This document shows positions 42,892 through 51,228 of a stretch of 64,000 nt of DNA, piece after piece. The stretch's first letter is position 1. Each line of letters begins with the position of its first letter. Both the position numbers and the translations under genes were made by a program. The notes below the pieces were generated by a model. It searched no databases. It was not told the origin of the DNA and saw only the letters and a list, made by a program, of their open reading frames with translations. Source of the stretch: Bacillota bacterium (GTDB taxonomy: Bacteria; Bacillota; Clostridia; Peptostreptococcales; Anaerovoracaceae). The stretch covers positions 1 through 64,000 of the forward strand of contig JAETTD010000004.1 of assembly GCA_021769295.1 (NCBI GenBank), given 5' to 3'.

Positions 42892-43231
42892 ATGTTGGCT
42901 TTTTGGGCTTCTATCACTAAAACGGCCAACATTTATTCCAATAACTGTAAATTTTGGTATGGTTTCTGGGTCTTCGTTGGCTTTTTGAGCTCAGCTCTCG
43001 AATTTGGCCTACAAAAAACAGCAAAACTGTAGGCCAAATTTGTATCCCAACGAAAAACAGCCAACACAGTCCCATCACAGCATCGAGTTAGTAGGTATTA
43101 TGTAAACCTATGTTGGCTGATTTTGTTTTTTCAAGATTCCGGCAACATCGACATTTTTCGACATGGAAACCTCATATGATTTATGCTATTTTGTTGGCAA
43201 GTTTTTATTTTTCTAAACTTTTGCCAACATT
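42892..43231. repeat. 337-bp multi-hairpin repeat, copy 2 (GTTGGC/GCCAAC family)
   Basis: From ATGTTGGC at 42892 to GCCAAC ending 43228. Homologous to copy 1 along its whole length, with the same hairpin order: 42892-42932, the CGTTGGCTTTTTGAGC arm near 42975, AATTTGGCCTAC/GTAGGCCAAATT near 43001-43040, the GGTATTATGTAAACCTATG block (43093-43111), the CAACATCGACATTTTTCGAC block (43143-43162), and the closing hairpin 43193-43228. Sequence between the hairpins varies more than the stems. It lies between a lipoprotein start and the rpsA 3' end. Confidence 0.88.
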
Positions 43232-43254
43232 TAGCTATGGGGAAAAGGCAATAT

Positions 43255-43290
43255 AAAAGCCCGGATTCAAATCCGAATTCGGGCTTTTTT
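43255..43290. terminator. Terminator after ispH-rpsA
   Basis: AAAAGCCCG (43255-43263) pairs with CGGGCTTTT (43279-43287), with an inner CGGATT/AATCCG stem. The minus-strand tail is TTTTAT, so it fits the end of the ispH-rpsA transcript. Confidence 0.8.
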
Positions 43291-43297
43291 CTTTTAA

Positions 43298-45283
43298 TTA
43301 CTCTTCGCTGTCATCAGCCTCATCGGCTTCCTCATACGATTCTTCTTCCGCAACTTCCTCTGCTGCTTCGTTTAACGCTTGCTTTAAGCTCAGGCTGATT
43401 CTCTTTCTTTCCGTATCTATGTCCAGAATCTTAGCTTCTACAGCCTGTCCAAGTTCAAGTTCTTCGGCAATGTCAGAAACTCTCTTGTTTGCAACTTCCG
43501 AAATGTGAACCAGTCCATCAAGTCCCGGTTCCAGTTCAACAAATGCGCCGTATTCTTTAATCTGTACTACTTTACCTGAAACTATCTGGCCTACTGCGTA
43601 TTTTTCGTTAATTACCGACCATGGTTCAGGTGTAGTCTGCTTGAGTCCAAGAGAAATTTTACCTTTTTCTTCGTTCATTGAAAGAATCTTAACTTTTACT
43701 CTGTCGCCAATCTGCAAAACTTCCTTAGGATGTTTCAGCTTACCCCAGGAAATTTCGGAAATATGTAACAGACCGTCAATGCCTCCCAAATCTACGAAAG
43801 CGCCGTAATCCGTAAATCTCATTACCGTTCCTTCAACTACATCGTCAACATGAAGGCCGCTCCATATCTCGGCAAGCTTTCTCTGTCTTTCTTCGGCTAA
43901 CACGGCTTTATGCGAAAATACAGCTCTGTTTCTCTTAGAATCTACTCTTGTAACCTTGACGTCCATGGTCTGGCCTAAGAATTCTTCTGCATTTTCCACA
44001 AATTTATCGGAAAGCTGTGACAATGGAATAAATCCGGTAACTTCCTTATAAGCCGCTATTACGCCGCCGTTTACCTGTCTTACTACTTTAACATTGAGGA
44101 CTGTGCCGTTTTCGTAAGCTTCATTGATTTCATTCCAGTGTTCGTTGGCTTCTAACTTCTTTTTGGAGAGTAAAATCACACCATCTCCGTCATCAGTCTT
44201 GATGACTTTTGCCTGGATTTCATCGCCATCTTTGAATAAATCTGTTAGCTTCTGGTCTCCCTCTAATGTTACTTCTTCTTTTGGAATTACTCCATCTTTT
44301 TTGCATCCCATGTTAACGATAATCTCTTTTTCTGTAACTTGGTGTACCTTTCCGTTAACAATTTCGCCGATACGTGGTAATCTTAAGGATTTTTCGATAT
44401 CATCCATTAAGTCCATCATGTTCATTTCGCTTTTTTCCGTGATGTGTTCACTCATCTTAGCAATAACCTCCTTAATTACGCATTCAGGTGTCGACGCACC
44501 TGCTGCAACACCTATTTTATTACATTTTGTCAATTGGTGCAATGGTAAATCTTCGATTTTTTCAACAAAAAAAGTATTTAGACAGCTTTTTTTGGAAATT
44601 TCGTATAATTTTTGGGTATTTGAGCTGTTTTTTCCGCCTATAACAATCATTGCATCGCAAACAGAGGCCAGTCTGCTGCAGTTTTTCTGTCGTTTTGCCG
44701 TTGCATTGCAGATGGTATTCTTAACTTCAAAGGTTTTTTTGCCCTTTTCAAGCACTTTTACAATGGAATCCAAAAGTTCTTTCTTTATGGTCGTCTGACA
44801 TACCAAAAAAAGGTTGTCGTCAGATATTTCTTCCGCTTCCTCAGGTGAATTGACAATGATAGCCTCTCCCACGCACCAGCCCTTTGTTCCCTTAACTTCG
44901 GGATGTTCCTTATCGCCTACTATAACCACTTTGCGGCCGCTTCTTGATGCTTCTGATACAAGAGAATGAATCTTGCTCACAAAGGGACATGTGGCGTCGA
45001 CCACAGTAAGGTTGTTTTCATAAGCTTTTATCCAGAAAAGCCTCCCCTCGCCGTGGGAACGGACTATAAGTATATCTTCCGGCGAAGCTTCGGAAATATC
45101 ATCAAGTATTTCCACGCCCTTTTTTCTCAATTCATCGGTTACAATCCTGTTATGTATGAGCGGGCCGCAAGTATATATCTTTTTTCCCAACTTGTTGTTT
45201 TTTACCTGTTCTTCTGTTTTTTCTATGGCTGCTTTTACCCCGAAGCAAAAACCCGAGTTTGCCGCTCTTATAATTTCCGTCAT
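43298..45283 (-). CDS. ispH: Fused 4-hydroxy-3-methylbut-2-enyl diphosphate reductase / ribosomal protein S1
   Basis: A 661-residue fusion. Residues 1-280 are IspH, the last enzyme of the MEP isoprenoid pathway, with iron-sulfur cysteines in SGFCFGVKAA, VDATCPFVSKIH and NTICNATAKRQ. Residues about 300-635 hold four S1 RNA-binding domains (starting near GEIVNGKVHQV, NGTVLNVKVV, VVEGTVMRFTDYGAFVDLGG and IVSGKVVQIKEYGAFVELEP). An acidic tail ends the protein. This fusion is known in Clostridia; why the two are joined is not known. The ATG lies inside the rarA 3' end. Confidence 0.95.
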   Translation of the reverse strand: MTEIIRAANSGFCFGVKAAIEKTEEQVKNNKLGKKIYTCGPLIHNRIVTDELRKKGVEILDDISEASPEDILIVRSHGEGRLFWIKAYENNLTVVDATCPFVSKIHSLVSEASRSGRKVVIVGDKEHPEVKGTKGWCVGEAIIVNSPEEAEEISDDNLFLVCQTTIKKELLDSIVKVLEKGKKTFEVKNTICNATAKRQKNCSRLASVCDAMIVIGGKNSSNTQKLYEISKKSCLNTFFVEKIEDLPLHQLTKCNKIGVAAGASTPECVIKEVIAKMSEHITEKSEMNMMDLMDDIEKSLRLPRIGEIVNGKVHQVTEKEIIVNMGCKKDGVIPKEEVTLEGDQKLTDLFKDGDEIQAKVIKTDDGDGVILLSKKKLEANEHWNEINEAYENGTVLNVKVVRQVNGGVIAAYKEVTGFIPLSQLSDKFVENAEEFLGQTMDVKVTRVDSKRNRAVFSHKAVLAEERQRKLAEIWSGLHVDDVVEGTVMRFTDYGAFVDLGGIDGLLHISEISWGKLKHPKEVLQIGDRVKVKILSMNEEKGKISLGLKQTTPEPWSVINEKYAVGQIVSGKVVQIKEYGAFVELEPGLDGLVHISEVANKRVSDIAEELELGQAVEAKILDIDTERKRISLSLKQALNEAAEEVAEEESYEEADEADDSEE

Positions 45284-46554
45284 TTCTGCTTGTCCAAACT
45301 TTCCAAATAATTTTTAAACGACTTTTCGGAGCCGTTTTCCGTAGGTGTATAATATTTTACCCCTTCCCTGTACAGATTGTCCGGCAAATACTGCTGCTTT
45401 ACATAACCTCCGTAAGCGTGAGGGTATTTATAAGAATTTCCTATGCCCATAATCTTTGCTCCGCTGTAGTGACTGTCCTTCAGGTGCAGCGGAACATCGT
45501 CTATTACCTTGTTTTTTATGTCGTCCATAGCCCTTTCGTAGGCCGCTATTGCCGTGTTTGACTTAGGAGCTGATGCCAGCAAAATCACCGCATGGCTTAA
45601 GTTTATTGCGGCTTCAGGCAAGCCGACCATGAGAGCTGCTTGTACACAGGCTGAAACTATCGAAACCGCCGAAGGGTAAGCCATACCTATATCTTCACTT
45701 GCCATAACCAGAAGCCTTCTCCCTATGGTCTGTATATCGGCGCCGCCGTCTATGAGCCTTGCAAAATAATGAATTGCAGCATCCGGGTCGCTTCCTCTTA
45801 TGGATTTTTGCAATGCGCTTAAGAGGTTATACCTGTCGTCGCCTTTATCATAGAACCCTATCTTTCTTTGCATGGCTTCTGCAACGATTTCCTTTGTGAC
45901 GGCTTTACCCTCATCTATGTTGTCGGAAATAAATCCCAAGGTGTCAAGCGCCACCCTCGCATCGCCGTTGGACAGCTCCGCCAGCACTTTAACCGCATCC
46001 TTTTCCCATTGTATGTTGAGTGCTCCTACACCCTTCTCCTCATCCCGTATCGCCCGTTCTATTATCCCTTCAAGATTTTTTTCACTCAGCCGTTTAAATT
46101 CGTAGACATTTCGCACCCTGCTGAGTATGGCATTGTTTATGGCAAAATAAGGATTTTCCGTGGTGCTTCCTATAAATTTTATTACGCCTTCTTCAAGGGC
46201 TTTCAAAAGAGAATCCTGCTGTAGCTTATTCCACCTGTGAAACTCGTCTATATAAACGTAAGTTGTCTTCTTTTCAAGCCCGTAAAAGCCCGTTTTGGCA
46301 GTTTCAATCAGCTCTTTAAGTTCTTTTGTTCCTGTAACGGAAGCATTTAGTTCATGAAAGTTGCTGCCAAGCTCCCTTGCTATGATTCGCGCAAGGGTGG
46401 TTTTTCCGGTTCCCGACGGTCCGAAAAAAACAGCTGAATCGAAGGTCTTGTTCTTTATTGAATTATAAAAGAGCGAACCCTCATATAAAAAGTGCTCCTG
46501 TCCTGCAAATTCTTCAAGTTTCTGTGGTCTCATTCGTGTAGACAACGGTATCAT
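45280..46554 (-). CDS. rarA: Replication-associated recombination protein A (RarA/MgsA)
   Basis: A 424-residue AAA+ clamp-loader-like ATPase that acts at stalled forks. Start MIPLSTRMRPQKLEEFAGQE, Walker A FFGPSGTGKTTLARIIAREL, Walker B VYIDEFHRWN and the C-terminal tetramer region (DDVPLHLKDSHYSGAKIMG). AAAGGAG precedes the ATG. It overlaps the ispH-rpsA start by 4 bases. Confidence 0.95.
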   Translation of the reverse strand: MIPLSTRMRPQKLEEFAGQEHFLYEGSLFYNSIKNKTFDSAVFFGPSGTGKTTLARIIARELGSNFHELNASVTGTKELKELIETAKTGFYGLEKKTTYVYIDEFHRWNKLQQDSLLKALEEGVIKFIGSTTENPYFAINNAILSRVRNVYEFKRLSEKNLEGIIERAIRDEEKGVGALNIQWEKDAVKVLAELSNGDARVALDTLGFISDNIDEGKAVTKEIVAEAMQRKIGFYDKGDDRYNLLSALQKSIRGSDPDAAIHYFARLIDGGADIQTIGRRLLVMASEDIGMAYPSAVSIVSACVQAALMVGLPEAAINLSHAVILLASAPKSNTAIAAYERAMDDIKNKVIDDVPLHLKDSHYSGAKIMGIGNSYKYPHAYGGYVKQQYLPDNLYREGVKYYTPTENGSEKSFKNYLESLDKQK

Positions 46555-46565
46555 GTATTTCTCCT

Positions 46566-47069
46566 TTAAAATGAAGCTATAAACACGTCCTCTACTTCCT
46601 TGTCCTTAATATCGTCAAGTTTTTCTATAGCTTCGTCTTTTGTATTTACTACGGGGCTTATTACCTTATAAACATTATCAGCCTCTATTATCTTGGCTTC
46701 TATGCCTTTTTCCGCCAGTGTTGCTTTCAGGTTCTCAGCGGCCTCTTTGGTTGAAAACACTCCAAATTGCAGCGCATACCCCTCATCGGGAGCCGTGCTC
46801 ACCTGAGTTTCCTCCGGTTTGCTGTCCTTCTCCGCTTCGGCCTGGGTTTTCTCTTCCGTTTTTTCAGTCTCCCCGTCCCGGTTTGCTATTTTAATGGGGC
46901 TTTCATCTGCATTATATCCCAATAAAGGACCTATTACAAATTTCGCTGTCAAATATCCCAAAGCAATAGCTATAATCATTATAACAAGAACCGTCGTAAA
47001 TTTCACCTTTGAATTTTCCTTTGGATGCCTTCTTTTTTTCACACGCCTGCGATTTATTTGTCCTACCAT
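46566..47069 (-). CDS. Membrane-anchored SPOR-domain protein
   Basis: A 167-residue protein with a strongly basic N-terminus (INRRRVKKRRHPKENSK), one membrane helix (about 27-49) and an acidic linker. A C-terminal SPOR domain (about 98-165, YALQFGVFSTKEAAENLKAT) follows. SPOR domains bind denuded glycan strands at division or sporulation septa. The ATG at 47069 follows GGAGG. It precedes rarA by 12 bases. Confidence 0.85.
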   Translation of the reverse strand: MVGQINRRRVKKRRHPKENSKVKFTTVLVIMIIAIALGYLTAKFVIGPLLGYNADESPIKIANRDGETEKTEEKTQAEAEKDSKPEETQVSTAPDEGYALQFGVFSTKEAAENLKATLAEKGIEAKIIEADNVYKVISPVVNTKDEAIEKLDDIKDKEVEDVFIASF

Positions 47070-47142
47070 TTCCAAACCTCCATTTTTATTACATTGTATT
47101 TTAAAAGGAGCCAAATATTCCTAACTTGCCTGTCCCCGACGC

Positions 47143-47179
47143 AAAAAGTCCTGAATTTCATTTTGAAATCAGGACTTTT
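47143..47179. terminator. Terminator of the Tad operon
   Basis: AAAAAGTCCTGA (from 47143) pairs with TCAGGACTTTT (to 47179), with an inner ATTTCA/TGAAAT. A/T runs on both sides, so it can work in both directions. It lies after the last Tad-locus gene. Confidence 0.85.
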
Positions 47180-47217
47180 ACCGGACACTTAAATGCGTGT
47201 TCAATATGAGGCAATCC

Positions 47218-47748
47218 TCAGACGATGTGGCACAAATTCACTTCTCTTTTTAACTGTAGGATGAGCGCCTTTATCTTTAATGTGCTTAGATTTTCCGTGG
47301 CAAAAAGTTGTTCCAACATGTCTAAGTACAATTTGCCGCTGTCCGTGGTTATTTTCTTTAACTGCGCCGTGAAGCCGGTCAGTTTTTTTGACGCTCCCGA
47401 TTTGCTCTTATCGGGCACATAAGTAAATTTTATTCTTTCAAAGTTATCTTTTATGTAAACCGTATCGAGAGTTATGATAAATTCCTCCGGAAATATCAGG
47501 TATTGGTTGCACTCCTCCATAGCAGATACGGTCTTTTCCACGACGGTGAGAATTTTTTCGGCGCTTAGATTATCAAGCTCCGACAACCGTTTATACCCTG
47601 CGGTTACATAAAAGCCGGTAATCTGCCGGGCATCCTTTATTATGCTTATGGGAAATATTCCTTTACATCCTCCTTCAGTTAAAACATCCATCTTTTCTTT
47701 ATACGCCAATTGCTCCTCCTTAAATTTTATCATGACTCTGTCATACAT
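47218..47748 (-). CDS. Tad-locus cytosolic protein, DUF6382-like
   Basis: A 176-residue soluble protein. It resembles the N-terminal DUF6382 region found in Clostridial Tad loci (segments GIFPISIIKDARQITGFYVT and YLIFPEEFIITLDTVYI), but lacks the FHA domain that often follows. The ATG at 47748 overlaps the TadE stop and has GGAGG 8 bases upstream. Role unknown; position implies a part in pilus control or assembly. Confidence 0.65.
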   Translation of the reverse strand: MYDRVMIKFKEEQLAYKEKMDVLTEGGCKGIFPISIIKDARQITGFYVTAGYKRLSELDNLSAEKILTVVEKTVSAMEECNQYLIFPEEFIITLDTVYIKDNFERIKFTYVPDKSKSGASKKLTGFTAQLKKITTDSGKLYLDMLEQLFATENLSTLKIKALILQLKREVNLCHIV

Positions 47749-48379
47749 TTGCAGCACCTCCACATGCCTTGCAAGGTGTATACCCCTTGAGCTTGGCATC
47801 TTCTCTTTCCATTTTCATCTTATACTCCGTGTTCTCGTTTTGCTTTACATATTTGCATCCTTTTCTGTGATAACGCATGCCGTATTTCGGAAAAACAATC
47901 ACTTCGCAGGACGGAATATCGCTGTAAAATTCCGACTCGTCAAGAGCTTCTCCGTCAGCCAGATTTCCGGTAAATCCTCTTGTTAAAAGCTTTTCCTCGA
48001 ATTCTATCTCTCCGCCTGCACCTATCGCATTGGTAACGGTGAATTTTGCCTTGGCTTCAAATGCAATCAAATCGGTCATTCTGCCTCGGTTATACAAATA
48101 CTTAAATCCTGTAACTTTAAAATCTTCAGCGCAGTCCTTGACAATACGCTTTTCCATGTCGTTGCAAAGGGAAACATAATCGTTAAATTTGTATGCTCCA
48201 AGATTTATGTCAAGCATTTCCTCGGCAGTAATAAAGCATATGTTTTCACATGATGAAATTATCTTTATTATTAAGATTAAGGCGCAAATGCATAATATCA
48301 AAACGGGCAACGTCAAAGCCGCTTCTACCATATAGCTTCCTTTTTTCTCTTTCAGTTTTTTAACTGTAATCTTCTTCAA
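47741..48379 (-). CDS. TadE-like pseudopilin with C-terminal cysteine motif
   Basis: About 212 residues from a TTG at 48379 with GGGAG 7 bases upstream (a longer ORF reaches 48397 but lacks an SD). The N-terminus KKLKEKKGSYMVEAALTLPV is a TadE-type prepilin segment with a membrane helix. A variable domain follows. The C-terminal 35 residues have HRKGCKYVK and GYTPCKACGG, a His-Cys-Cys-Cys pattern that looks metal-binding. It overlaps the gene upstream by 20 bases. Confidence 0.78.
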   Translation of the reverse strand: MKKITVKKLKEKKGSYMVEAALTLPVLILCICALILIIKIISSCENICFITAEEMLDINLGAYKFNDYVSLCNDMEKRIVKDCAEDFKVTGFKYLYNRGRMTDLIAFEAKAKFTVTNAIGAGGEIEFEEKLLTRGFTGNLADGEALDESEFYSDIPSCEVIVFPKYGMRYHRKGCKYVKQNENTEYKMKMEREDAKLKGYTPCKACGGAANV

Positions 48380-49616
48380 ACTCGTACTCCCTGCCATTTA
48401 CAATTAAACTGTATTTCAATCCGCTGTAATAATCCGACATCGAAAAATACCCGCAATACAGATATTTCATATTTATTTGTATGAGGTCCATTATCCTGAG
48501 GAGTTTGGTTTCCTCCGGTACCCCGCATAATATTACGCCCAGATATTCGGCATAATTCTCTCCCCTGATAACCTGCGGCGAAACATACCGGGTTTGTCCC
48601 CCGTTTTCATTCATATCTTTATCAAGAGTTTCGATGCTTTCGGCGTCTGTGTTAAATACATTCTCCAATGACAAAGCCCAGTTGGAATCGTTTTTGAGAA
48701 GCGGCACCGTCTTTTTATCGTATAAGATTTTCATATCGTTCTCTGCCTCTGCATATGCCCATGTCTCCATGATGACAGCCTGCGTCAGGGCAGCCGGCGG
48801 CCCCGGGGTTATAACTGACGCCAGCGCCATGGCGCCTTCTCGCTTTTCAGGACAGGTATACAAATAATAAAGGTTAAGCATATTACGCAAATTTTTTATT
48901 TTTTTCTCTGTATCTCTTTTTGCGTCTTTATCGCTGGGCTTGCCGCTTATAATATATTCTATTTCACAATTAAAATAAGTATCACTTAAATCTCTGCTGT
49001 CCATATAATCCTTAAAAAACGTAAATATATATTTATCTACCGCAAGATTCCCGAGCAGTTCCTTAGCGCCGACGCCCGCCTTAATCTTCGTTATAAGCCC
49101 CGAAATATAGGTTTTTTCTGTCTTGCCGCAAGACGGAAGACTTTTTAAAATCCATGGACTTCGTATATATCTTTGGGCAGAAGGTTCATCTTCTTGTGTT
49201 TTGCTTTCCTTTTCAGCCGGCTTACATCCGGATAGGATTATATCCTCAATTTGCTTTTTTAAATTATCCGTTTCTGCCAAATCATACCCTTCAAGAGTGC
49301 ATTGCGCCTTTTTATAGTTCAAATACTCTTTATCCTTAAAGGAATAATCCATATACATGTCCAGTTTTTCCGCAACGGCAACTTCGTTTCCGTAAAAAGC
49401 CAATATACCGTATCTCTCTTTCAGATAAATATCATATTCGCTCAATATGCTCTTACCCCAAAGGCTGCCAAATCCCTGAACCACACTGCTTATTGCCATA
49501 TCCCCTGAAGATTTTAAAACCGCCAGAAGCAAGATTAACACGGCGCTGAAAGCCATTGCCGCAAATACGGCAAAAGAGCCCTTCTTGTTCTTAAATCCAA
49601 TCGATAAATCTTTCAT
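48360..49616 (-). CDS. Tad-locus surface protein, DUF5702/TadG-like
   Basis: A 418-residue protein with one N-terminal helix after KKGSFAVFAAMAFSAVLILL, like TadG-type proteins. A large extracytoplasmic domain follows that contains SEYDIYLKERYGILAFYGNE, typical of the DUF5702 family of Firmicute Tad loci. The function is unknown; it may be a minor pilin or tip component. It overlaps the small pseudopilin gene by 26 bases. Confidence 0.72.
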   Translation of the reverse strand: MKDLSIGFKNKKGSFAVFAAMAFSAVLILLLAVLKSSGDMAISSVVQGFGSLWGKSILSEYDIYLKERYGILAFYGNEVAVAEKLDMYMDYSFKDKEYLNYKKAQCTLEGYDLAETDNLKKQIEDIILSGCKPAEKESKTQEDEPSAQRYIRSPWILKSLPSCGKTEKTYISGLITKIKAGVGAKELLGNLAVDKYIFTFFKDYMDSRDLSDTYFNCEIEYIISGKPSDKDAKRDTEKKIKNLRNMLNLYYLYTCPEKREGAMALASVITPGPPAALTQAVIMETWAYAEAENDMKILYDKKTVPLLKNDSNWALSLENVFNTDAESIETLDKDMNENGGQTRYVSPQVIRGENYAEYLGVILCGVPEETKLLRIMDLIQINMKYLYCGYFSMSDYYSGLKYSLIVNGREYEFEEDYS

Positions 49617-49827
49617 AGTTCCTTATAAGCACCAGCTCTTTGGAGCAATCCCAATGTTTAATGCTTTCCGTGTGAGCATTTATCTGCTTTGAAAATTCTC
49701 CGTGAAATGCCATTATGATACCCACTAAGGCTAACAGAATAAAGCATGTGAGCGGCATAACCATGGACGCTTCCACATAAACGCTGCCCCGCTTACAGTT
49801 ATCACGCCTCTTAAAATTTACTGCCAT
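49591..49827 (-). CDS. Small TadE-like pseudopilin
   Basis: A 78-residue protein with KRGSVYVEASMVMPLTCFIL, a prepilin-type segment with the conserved Glu at +5 of the expected mature form, then a short tail. TadE-type minor pilins prime pilus assembly. The ATG lies inside the flp gene (17-base overlap). Confidence 0.78.
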   Translation of the reverse strand: MAVNFKRRDNCKRGSVYVEASMVMPLTCFILLALVGIIMAFHGEFSKQINAHTESIKHWDCSKELVLIRNYERFIDWI

Positions 49828-49978
49828 TTAAACTGCCGAAGGTATCATTAACAAAGTCTGTGATTTCAGATTTGAATATCAGACCCAAGGTTACGGCGAT
49901 AGCTACCAGTATTGCCACCTGAACCATTTCCATTCCGCGTTTATTGTGCATGGATGCCAAAACATTTTTAATTTTCAT
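49811..49978 (-). CDS. Flp-type (type IVb) major pilin
   Basis: A 55-residue ORF from ATG 49978, with AGGAGG 6 bases upstream. It has a basic leader MKIKNVLASMHNKRG, then MEMVQVAILVAIAVTLGLIF, a processed type IVb pilin helix with Glu near the cut site, and a short tail (KSEITDFVNDTFGSLNG). This pattern matches the Flp1-like pilins of Clostridial Tad loci. It sits between tadC and tadE, as expected for the pilin gene. Confidence 0.85.
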   Translation of the reverse strand: MKIKNVLASMHNKRGMEMVQVAILVAIAVTLGLIFKSEITDFVNDTFGSLNGSKF

Positions 49979-49991
49979 CTCTATCCTCCTT

Positions 49992-50492
49992 TTAATTTAT
50001 ATACATCTGCAACATTGCAGGTGCTGCCGTAATAAGTATGAGCGCCATAAGTAAAATCCCAAGGGGAAAGCTCATCTTGCTTTCTGCAATTCTAATCTTT
50101 TCAAGGGCAATCCGCTTTCTCTCTTCCCAGAGGTTTTCTCCTTCATCAGCTAACTTGTCCCACAAGTCAATGCCTTTTTTATCGCCGTCTGCAATAATCT
50201 TAGCCACCCTCGCCAGCTCTTTTACATGACTTTCCCTTCCGAATCTGCAAAAATTCTTCAAAAAGTTCTCCCCTGTTTTTTCGGATGATTCGTATATTTC
50301 AACGAAAGACAAGGCAAAGCCGTTTGTTTCATACGCTGCGGCAGCTTTATAGTTCAAAGCGATGCTGGCCATAGCTTCCTGAAGCACCATACCGCTGTTT
50401 AACATAAGCAAAAGACGGTTTATAAAAGACGGCAACGCCATAAGCATTTCTTCTCTTGCCTTTTCTTCTTTTTTTCTCTGTTTATATTTCAA
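49992..50492 (-). CDS. Tad pilus inner-membrane platform protein TadC-like
   Basis: A 166-residue protein with one T2SF (GspF-like) domain: LPSFINRLLLMLNSGMVLQE and a C-terminal membrane helix (about 143-162). It is short for TadC, which usually has extra N-terminal helices. The start is a TTG 4-7 bases after AAAGGGTG, overlapping the tadB 3' end. It pairs with TadB as the pilus assembly platform. Confidence 0.82.
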   Translation of the reverse strand: MKYKQRKKEEKAREEMLMALPSFINRLLLMLNSGMVLQEAMASIALNYKAAAAYETNGFALSFVEIYESSEKTGENFLKNFCRFGRESHVKELARVAKIIADGDKKGIDLWDKLADEGENLWEERKRIALEKIRIAESKMSFPLGILLMALILITAAPAMLQMYIN

Positions 50493-51228
50493 TTCTATTC
50501 ACCCTTTCTATACATACCCACCCTGCCGCTATCATGGCCAGCGCTATGGATGAAATAACCTTTCCCGAAGAAGTTACCGCCAATGGCTCCAGATAAGAAG
50601 GCGACAGCAATTTTATTGCTAAGATGAGTATAAAGGGAGCAAGGGCGATAATTCTGCTTTCAAACCTTTTTTGAGCCATAAGAGCCTTCAACTCCCTTTC
50701 CAGAGTTATCTTATCGCCTATTATTTCTGCGCCCTTATCCAACGCCTTAGGCAAATCGCCTCCCAGCTTCTTACATATCTCACATACCATTACAAAATCC
50801 CTGATATCTTCGAGATTGCTTCTTTCGGAAAAATCTTTCAGCACCTCCATTTCGGAAACATTGCTTTCCTTCATCTTCCTGACCATTGTTTTGAGTTCCC
50901 GTATTATATAATCATCCTCTCCGTATGTTCCGAGGCAAAAATCGATGGATTCCTCCAATCCCTGCCCTATGCTTCTCCCTGTGGAAACGGAAGAGGACAG
51001 CGAGTACAGCAAATCCTTGAACTGCAGCAGCAGCTCGTTCTTTCTCTTTTCCATAACGCTCTTCCCATATTCCTTTTCAAGAGGAAAGAGCGCCGCCCCT
51101 ATCACAAGCCCCAGCGATGCCTTATCATAAAACAGCCAGCCGGCCAGAATTCCCAAGGCTAAAACCGCAATTCTAAAGATTGCCTTCTCCTTTAGGGATA
51201 ACTCCGATGTTTCGTAGTTCATCAACAT
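50482..51228 (-). CDS. Tad pilus inner-membrane platform protein TadB-like
   Basis: A 248-residue membrane protein. Two N-terminal helices (about 16-50) are followed by a T2SF domain (LLQFKDLLYSLSSSVSTGRS and EICKKLGGDLPKALDKGAEI) and two C-terminal helices. The start may be ATG 51228 or 51222; both lie inside the cpaF 3' end. It forms the assembly platform with TadC. Confidence 0.85.
   Translation of the reverse strand: MLMNYETSELSLKEKAIFRIAVLALGILAGWLFYDKASLGLVIGAALFPLEKEYGKSVMEKRKNELLLQFKDLLYSLSSSVSTGRSIGQGLEESIDFCLGTYGEDDYIIRELKTMVRKMKESNVSEMEVLKDFSERSNLEDIRDFVMVCEICKKLGGDLPKALDKGAEIIGDKITLERELKALMAQKRFESRIIALAPFILILAIKLLSPSYLEPLAVTSSGKVISSIALAMIAAGWVCIERVNRIEI

Noticed and set aside
42841-43231. 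Insertion sequence with transposase
   Set aside because: No transposase-like ORF is present in the repeat or beside it; any mobility would need an enzyme from elsewhere.
43183-43398. 71-residue ORF on the plus strand
   Set aside because: It spans the end of a hairpin repeat, a terminator and the antisense of rpsA.
44124-44798. 224-residue ORF on the plus strand
   Set aside because: Antisense shadow of the ispH-rpsA fusion gene.
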